This document shows, piece after piece, positions 59,024-64,000 of a DNA stretch of 64,000 bases (the first letter of the stretch is position 1; each line of letters starts with the position of its first letter). The DNA comes from Symsagittifera roscoffensis. Taxonomy: Eukaryota; Xenacoelomorpha; Acoela; Convolutidae. The stretch covers positions 15,289,853-15,353,852 of the forward strand of contig NC_087065.1 in the NCBI RefSeq assembly GCF_963678635.1, written 5' to 3'. The position numbers were made by a program, and so were the translations under genes. The notes below the pieces were generated by a model. The model did no database searches and had not been told where the DNA came from. It worked only from the letters and a program-made list of their open reading frames with translations.

Positions 59024-59208
59024 TCCGAACCATTTTTAGTAGAACCGATATTTTTTTACTATTTGTAATTTTTATAACATTTCTATCATCCCTCATCTTG
59101 ACAATATGCAAATGTATAAAAAAAGCAATCATCACATTCGCCCTAGCAACAATTCTCCTAATTCTTTTTTTAGACGATTACTATAATAAACATAAACTTT
59201 TTCACTAA
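59020..59208 (+). CDS. Copy C: small membrane protein 2, 62 residues
   Basis: ATG at 59020, overlapping the previous stop, to TAA at 59206-59208. Residues 11-30 and 35-51 form two hydrophobic helices separated by CKCIKK, a basic, cysteine-bearing turn, and the end is DDYYNKHKLFH. The second helix has traceable relatives in copy A near 25,750-25,900, which speaks for a real gene. Function unknown. Confidence 0.45.
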   Translation: MIRTIFSRTDIFLLFVIFITFLSSLILTICKCIKKAIITFALATILLILFLDDYYNKHKLFH

Positions 59209-60351
59209 AAGAATAGACAAAAAAAGCTATCAAAAATTGCTACCCAACAGTCACAAAGTCAGTCTTCACCGACATCATCCCAAGATAACCCAACAACACC
59301 TTCAACTACCCAAAATCCTCAAACATCTACACGAATTTCTTTTCAAGATAACCCATATACCTTTGAAGAACGACACGCTCGCTTATCAGAACCACTAGAA
59401 CCAGTTCAACGACAAGCACCTCTAAGCGAACCAACATATAACTTATACCCAACACTACCACAAGAATCAAGTAGAATAAGAAATCCTAGTCAAAACCAAA
59501 ATACCGTCGAAATAAATAGACAAATTATACATCCTCGACGAAACAGAAATTTTCAAACTCCCCGAGTTCATTTTGATATACCTCAATCCCCATCACAAAA
59601 CACTCCAGAAAACCCCATTGGTATATTACCAGAAACCCCTACGCTTCTTTCACAACGTAGCACCTCAAGCCTACCCTCAGATTACTTAGGTTCAACACCA
59701 ACATCTGAACAAATACGTGAAAATCCCTACAATCCCCCAAACCAAGCATCACGACTACCATATTGGACAACACATTCATTCACACAAGGTGAACTAAATT
59801 TAGTCAATGATCCAATAGATATTTCTACGGATACAACAACATCCTCATCACTACCAGAAACATTATCACTACCATCAACACCATCAATAAGCCAGATTTC
59901 ACCACCACCTTTTAACTTAAATTTCCCAAATAACCTCGACGCTAGATATCGAGAACAATCATCAACAAATATTCCTTTAAGACTAGACTGGAATACATTC
60001 ACAGCACCTCCACCATTATTTGGACAACACCTAGAAAGTAACCGACTCCACAATTGGGCACTAAACAGACTACAGTATAGACAAGACATTCACGAAGACA
60101 TTCGTGCTCATAACATCCAAATACTCCAACAAAATAGTCTACAATTAAAATTTGAAATCACGGTTAAATTAAACAACATTACTCAACATCCCTATCCATT
60201 AAATCCACCAAATATAACAGCTCAATCCCTACCACCACCATTTATAACAACTGAAGTAATATACAAATACGACAGATATACCAAAAAGACAATTGGTTAC
60301 ATCACATTTTATAACCCATACTCAGGATTGTCATACACATGTATATTCTAA
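59209..60351 (+). CDS. Copy C: proline/serine/threonine-rich open frame, 380 codons
   Basis: A long open frame with no ATG visible near its beginning. The first 250 codons are rich in Pro, Ser, Thr and Gln and appear disordered. The last 130 are more structured, with LDWNTFTAPPPLFGQH, an HNWALNRLQYRQDIHEDI region and a beta-like end (VIYKYDRYTKKTIGYITFY). It overlaps the Env start by 13 bases (60,339-60,351). A homologue lies in copy A at 24,641-25,745, so it is a family gene. No known domain was recognised. Confidence 0.55.
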   Translation, partial: KNRQKKLSKIATQQSQSQSSPTSSQDNPTTPSTTQNPQTSTRISFQDNPYTFEERHARLSEPLEPVQRQAPLSEPTYNLYPTLPQESSRIRNPSQNQNTVEINRQIIHPRRNRNFQTPRVHFDIPQSPSQNTPENPIGILPETPTLLSQRSTSSLPSDYLGSTPTSEQIRENPYNPPNQASRLPYWTTHSFTQGELNLVNDPIDISTDTTTSSSLPETLSLPSTPSISQISPPPFNLNFPNNLDARYREQSSTNIPLRLDWNTFTAPPPLFGQHLESNRLHNWALNRLQYRQDIHEDIRAHNIQILQQNSLQLKFEITVKLNNITQHPYPLNPPNITAQSLPPPFITTEVIYKYDRYTKKTIGYITFYNPYSGLSYTCIF

Positions 60352-62957
60352 AAATTTTAATTTTTTCCCAACTCCTTTTTCTAATAACCTCAAATGAAAA
60401 CATAAACCCTTCCCCCCGCACAGGACCCCAAGATTTATTACTAACACATTACGATTGTGAAGAAAACGAACAAAAAACACTACACAAATATGCAATAAAT
60501 CAAGTATCACAATGCGAAACAGAACCACAAGCCATAGAAACTACAAATGTAATCGCAACACTTTACTCAAAAGCCCGAGCAACAACAGTAATAGGATATA
60601 AATTCACAGCAACATTTTCTGAAAAGAAAGTACATTGTTCACAAGTTTCAAATGGAAATAAAAACCGACTTGACCATGAATCATTCTACCAGAGTAATAT
60701 AGAACGACTTTTACACCTCAATCCCGAAGATTGTAAAAACGAGTTACTCAGACTAAATATCACAAGAAATAAAAACACAGATAGAAAACTAGTATATTTC
60801 CAAGTTTTTGCAGATTCTGTACATCAAGCAGAACTTGAAAGATATCAAGGACATGTAAAATTAGATGAAAAATACCCATACAACGGCGCACACGGAAGAT
60901 TAACTTATGATATACACGATAAACACTGGATACCACACATTGGTATAAATGACCCATCAAACTGCAAAGCAGACACAAAAAATAAAGAATATCAAGAAAT
61001 CATGTTTTTTGATTGGAAAATACAACTCGAAAAAATACAACTCACACGCGATTTATCAGACAACACAATGATCTATCAAGGAATTCGATTACCTTGTAAA
61101 AACGATCAAGGCTATTGTGACCCTACAACACGAACACAAGCAACAATTGTTTGGTTCCCCGAAGACACATGTACAACATTTCAAGTAGCAAAAATACACG
61201 CTCGTATGATAAAATTTCACGAAAAATATTTTATACAATCAATTCCATATGAACAAGTCCATCCATCACGAAAACTAAGTTCTAATTTTAGAAACATAGA
61301 CAATATAGAAAATAAATTGACACGTTTTCAAATATATCAAGAAACAGAACTTGCATGTAAATACAGAAATCCACTTCACAAAACACAATACTCCGAGATA
61401 TTAGTTGAATACGAAAAAGGATTCGACATGACCACTGGAAAAGTAAAAATCGACCCATATGCAACAGGTCATCCTCTAAACGAAGGAACATCATACATAC
61501 CAGTTCATTTTCAAAAAAATACAGGTCAACCTGGTGGACATTTAAAGCCCCAAGACGATCAAAGTACACGTTTACAAGAACTATCACTAATGAATAGTAC
61601 ATATTTCGGTAATATCCACTATGATATTCACTTAGATATGAAACTAGACTACACGATTAGCCGAATTTTTCAAGAAATGTCACTCTCCGAATTAGAAACA
61701 CTACACCAACTATGCGAATTAGAAAGAACACAAATATTACAATCACTTGCACTAGCAGTATTAAAAATACCCTACGCAGGATATTTACTATCAGGAAATA
61801 GATCAAATTTTTTAGACTACGAAGGAAACATTTTATGGTTTTATACTTGTACCAAAAAAGTATCACCACTATACGTTTTTGAAGACAAACGATGCTATAA
61901 AAGAATCCCTATCTTTTATAAGAATAAAGTACATTTCGTTGACACACTTTCAAGAAGAACCTATTTCTGGGATACCGCAGTCCCATGTGGATCAGAAAAT
62001 AGCCACAATGTAGTACAACTAAACCCTGATGAAGATAAATATTACCTTCTTATCCCATATCCCACATTAATGCAATCACTCAAAAAATTTTCACCAGAAA
62101 GCATTCGCGCTATCGCTCGAAACCCAAATATAGACTTACAATCAATAGGAATATACTCAAAATCAGATATTCAACATCACATTAGAACACAACAATTCCA
62201 AGAATTATTAACACAAATGGACACAATACAAAGACAATCAATTGACCAAAACTTACGCAAACTTGCCGAAACCGCAGGATTTGCAGACATCTATACGCAA
62301 GACTATAGCGGATATTTTAAAGACATTAAAGATTATATATATCTAAACGGTGAAAAATACCGTCCCCAAGATATATCACCTATCAATATTTTTAGCTTTG
62401 TTACACTAAAAAATGAAATTCTCGATTTTCTAGGATGGCCCTACTACATCTTAGAAAAATTGACTATTTTATACGCAATGTTTAACTTTATTGGATTTCT
62501 TTTTTCACTCTTAAAAGGAATCTATAACACATGTGCTATACACACACAAGTCAATAGACAAGCAAGTGTAGCACGCATACTATTTGCAGGATTTTTTGGA
62601 ATTTTTTCTACATCAATAAACAAAATTCTTTTAGATGCACAAATAAAAGAATACAACACAAAAATAGCAACAAGACAGAACACATACGACGAAGAACATA
62701 ACAATGTAGACACAACGCCAACAGCACCACAGTTACCACCCCTACCACATAACCATCCATTATCCCTAGTCCCACGTAATTTTCGAAACTTAGCAATAAC
62801 ACATAATCCAAATTTTAGACAAACCATATCACAAAGTCCCATCCAACATATAATGACACACCACTCACAAGATGAAAATACATATGAACAAATTATAGAA
62901 CAACCCCATACCACCACTTTTCAGTCTCAAAATAATAAATTTTTTAGCCCACGATGA
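60339..62957 (+). CDS. env: Copy C: envelope glycoprotein, 872 residues, looks whole
   Basis: The start ATG at 60339 gives a hydrophobic signal peptide (residues 1-18, ILKILIFSQLLFLI). A large ectodomain with regularly spaced cysteines follows. The N-terminal pattern (HYDC, then VSQC about 20 residues on, a GYKFTATFSEKKVHC strand pair, and EDC) resembles glycoproteins of chuvirus-like negative-strand viruses that some metazoan LTR elements have captured. Near residues 700-730 is a membrane segment (TILYAMFNFIGFLFSLL) and a second hydrophobic stretch lies at 744-765, followed by a polar Pro/His/Gln-rich tail of about 100 residues. Copies A and D carry relatives. The assignment to chuvirus type is by eye and uncertain. 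That it is an envelope protein is well supported by position and layout. Confidence 0.75.
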   Translation: MYILKILIFSQLLFLITSNENINPSPRTGPQDLLLTHYDCEENEQKTLHKYAINQVSQCETEPQAIETTNVIATLYSKARATTVIGYKFTATFSEKKVHCSQVSNGNKNRLDHESFYQSNIERLLHLNPEDCKNELLRLNITRNKNTDRKLVYFQVFADSVHQAELERYQGHVKLDEKYPYNGAHGRLTYDIHDKHWIPHIGINDPSNCKADTKNKEYQEIMFFDWKIQLEKIQLTRDLSDNTMIYQGIRLPCKNDQGYCDPTTRTQATIVWFPEDTCTTFQVAKIHARMIKFHEKYFIQSIPYEQVHPSRKLSSNFRNIDNIENKLTRFQIYQETELACKYRNPLHKTQYSEILVEYEKGFDMTTGKVKIDPYATGHPLNEGTSYIPVHFQKNTGQPGGHLKPQDDQSTRLQELSLMNSTYFGNIHYDIHLDMKLDYTISRIFQEMSLSELETLHQLCELERTQILQSLALAVLKIPYAGYLLSGNRSNFLDYEGNILWFYTCTKKVSPLYVFEDKRCYKRIPIFYKNKVHFVDTLSRRTYFWDTAVPCGSENSHNVVQLNPDEDKYYLLIPYPTLMQSLKKFSPESIRAIARNPNIDLQSIGIYSKSDIQHHIRTQQFQELLTQMDTIQRQSIDQNLRKLAETAGFADIYTQDYSGYFKDIKDYIYLNGEKYRPQDISPINIFSFVTLKNEILDFLGWPYYILEKLTILYAMFNFIGFLFSLLKGIYNTCAIHTQVNRQASVARILFAGFFGIFSTSINKILLDAQIKEYNTKIATRQNTYDEEHNNVDTTPTAPQLPPLPHNHPLSLVPRNFRNLAITHNPNFRQTISQSPIQHIMTHHSQDENTYEQIIEQPHTTTFQSQNNKFFSPR

Positions 62958-64000
62958 GCCGACAACTTGGATCCCTACACCGTTCAAATTCCCATCCAAC
63001 CAACCTCACTACTCCAATTACAATAATTCCACTTTTTGCTTTCCCGCCACCCGATTTCCCAACCAGTAATGTAACATCAGGCATGAATTCCGATACTAAT
63101 TCACACATCTCAGTTTTATACTCCACATCACAACTCAATAACTCGAATATTGAAACCCCCGATGAATTTGCCGACTCTGAGCCATCTCCATCCAATAATT
63201 TTCACACCAACCCTTCAATTTTTTCCCAACCCCCTTTTCAACCAATGCTACCAAATAACCCTGTCCCCACCAATTCTACACCCTCTTATGCTTCCCAAGT
63301 CACTCCAACCTATTCTTCATATCATTCAGACCGATCATCCAATTCTCCAGATACCCCCCAAATATCCCCAGAACTAGATAATTTTATTACATTACAACAA
63401 CAACCCTACCACCTTGACACCCCCACCATAAACCAAATTTCATCCACAATAGATTCATCCAACCCTCCTACCCCTACACCCTCTTCAATTTATACCGAAT
63501 CATTAGCACCATCATCCACATCTACTGAATCTTCACTCAGCACTAATAGAGCTTACCGCACTTTTAAAAGAAAGTTCCCCAACCATCCTTTCCCAGCAAA
63601 ACCAGGAACAGCCCGTGAATATATAAATCACCCAAATCACACTAATACAAAAGAATTTTTAGCTATCACCTTGCCCTCATTTCCACAATACACCTTAAAC
63701 ACCCCTCACGACACTAACGAAACACGTAACTTTGTAGACGAACACGTTTTAATGCCTACCCTTCCTTGGACCTCGTATTATCATTTTACTAATCCCCTTT
63801 GCTTACCTTTATCTAACACTCACATCGATATAGAACGAAATAAGGACATGCTATATCGACTCACTACACCACTAACACCTAGACAATTTACTTACATCGG
63901 ATATAAAAAATCACTAAAAACATACACTGCACCCCGAGCTAACGAATATACGCTAGAATATTACGATCATAACATCATCAGAACTAACCAAGATCAATTC
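62954..64000 (+). CDS. Copy C: post-Env ORF, at least 349 codons, open at window end
   Basis: The ATG at 62954 overlaps the Env stop as ATGA. The frame is open through base 64000, so the end is unseen. Residues 1-190 are Ser/Thr/Pro/Asn-rich with conserved short words (ETPDEFADSEPSPS, FSQPPFQP, ELDNFITLQQQ). From about residue 195 a more structured part begins (RAYRTFKRKFPNHPF, VLMPTLPWTSYYHFTN, TPRQFTYIGYKK). Relatives are in copies A (20,269-21,984) and D (15,240-15,699). A gene downstream of Env of this size is unusual in Ty3/gypsy elements. No known family was recognised. Structural, regulatory or anti-defence roles are all open. Confidence 0.65.
   Translation, partial: MSRQLGSLHRSNSHPTNLTTPITIIPLFAFPPPDFPTSNVTSGMNSDTNSHISVLYSTSQLNNSNIETPDEFADSEPSPSNNFHTNPSIFSQPPFQPMLPNNPVPTNSTPSYASQVTPTYSSYHSDRSSNSPDTPQISPELDNFITLQQQPYHLDTPTINQISSTIDSSNPPTPTPSSIYTESLAPSSTSTESSLSTNRAYRTFKRKFPNHPFPAKPGTAREYINHPNHTNTKEFLAITLPSFPQYTLNTPHDTNETRNFVDEHVLMPTLPWTSYYHFTNPLCLPLSNTHIDIERNKDMLYRLTTPLTPRQFTYIGYKKSLKTYTAPRANEYTLEYYDHNIIRTNQDQF

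Larger units (their letters stand above)
47870..64000 (+). mobile_element. Large env-bearing Ty3/gypsy LTR element, copy C (best preserved, over 16 kb)
   Basis: Parts in order: LTR and leader (47,870-49,530), ORF1, Gag, protease, RT, RNase H, integrase, three small ORFs, proline-rich ORF, Env, post-Env ORF. The element runs past the right edge, so its 3' LTR is not seen. Gag-Pol is broken a few times (about three to five). Env, ORF1 and the post-Env ORF look whole. It is therefore much younger than copy A, though not necessarily recent. Ty3/gypsy membership rests on the RT, RNase H and integrase words and on the integrase following RNase H. The size and accessory ORFs go beyond ordinary errantivirus-like elements. 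Confidence 0.88.

Overview
The window is strongly AT-rich animal DNA, most likely from an invertebrate. The evidence is GT-AG type splice sites (GTAAGT, GTAGGT), Ty3/gypsy LTR elements carrying an envelope gene, Polinton-type DNA polymerase genes, and short DNA transposons of hAT and Tc1 type. I cannot fix the species. An arthropod or another protostome would fit, but this is a guess. Most of the sequence is transposable-element fossil, with only a small island of possible host genes.

Left part (1-11,490): a frame cut by the window edge, a three-unit tandem repeat, two unassigned minus-strand frames, a five-fold CCAAT array and a six-fold TGACGTCA array. These are followed by two tandem remnants of a zinc-finger-bearing, protein-primed family B DNA polymerase (Polinton/adintovirus type). 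Each polymerase copy is followed by a related 3' flank that carries the recurring word CTATCTTAATACAT and a hairpin. The hairpin stem differs in sequence between the flanks but keeps its place.

Middle-left (11,495-20,240): fragments of a large LTR element family (copies B, D and E here), a roughly 1.5 kb segmental duplication, and hAT-like short elements. One of these has a clean 8-bp target duplication.

20,250-36,940: copy A of the large LTR element, on the minus strand and heavily decayed. Its parts run 5' to 3' as LTR, leader, ORF1, Gag, protease, RT, RNase H, integrase, proline-rich ORF, Env and post-Env ORF.

36,940-47,870: a non-LTR island. It holds a 120-bp tandem repeat split by a 915-bp DNA transposon (inverted ends CCCGGGTTGACC, recognisable empty site), an intronless 579-residue gene of unknown function, an inverted hAT-like copy, a long fold-back element with Tc1-like ends, and a spliced minus-strand coiled-coil gene with a possible divergent neighbour.

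47,870-64,000: copy C of the large LTR element, on the plus strand, running off the right edge and far better preserved than A. It carries a short ORF in the LTR/leader, ORF1, Gag, Pol, two tiny membrane proteins, a proline-rich ORF, an 872-residue Env and a post-Env ORF. Several of these genes overlap as stop-start pairs. The size (over 16 kb), the env gene and the string of accessory ORFs make this retrovirus-like family the main discovery candidate in the window.
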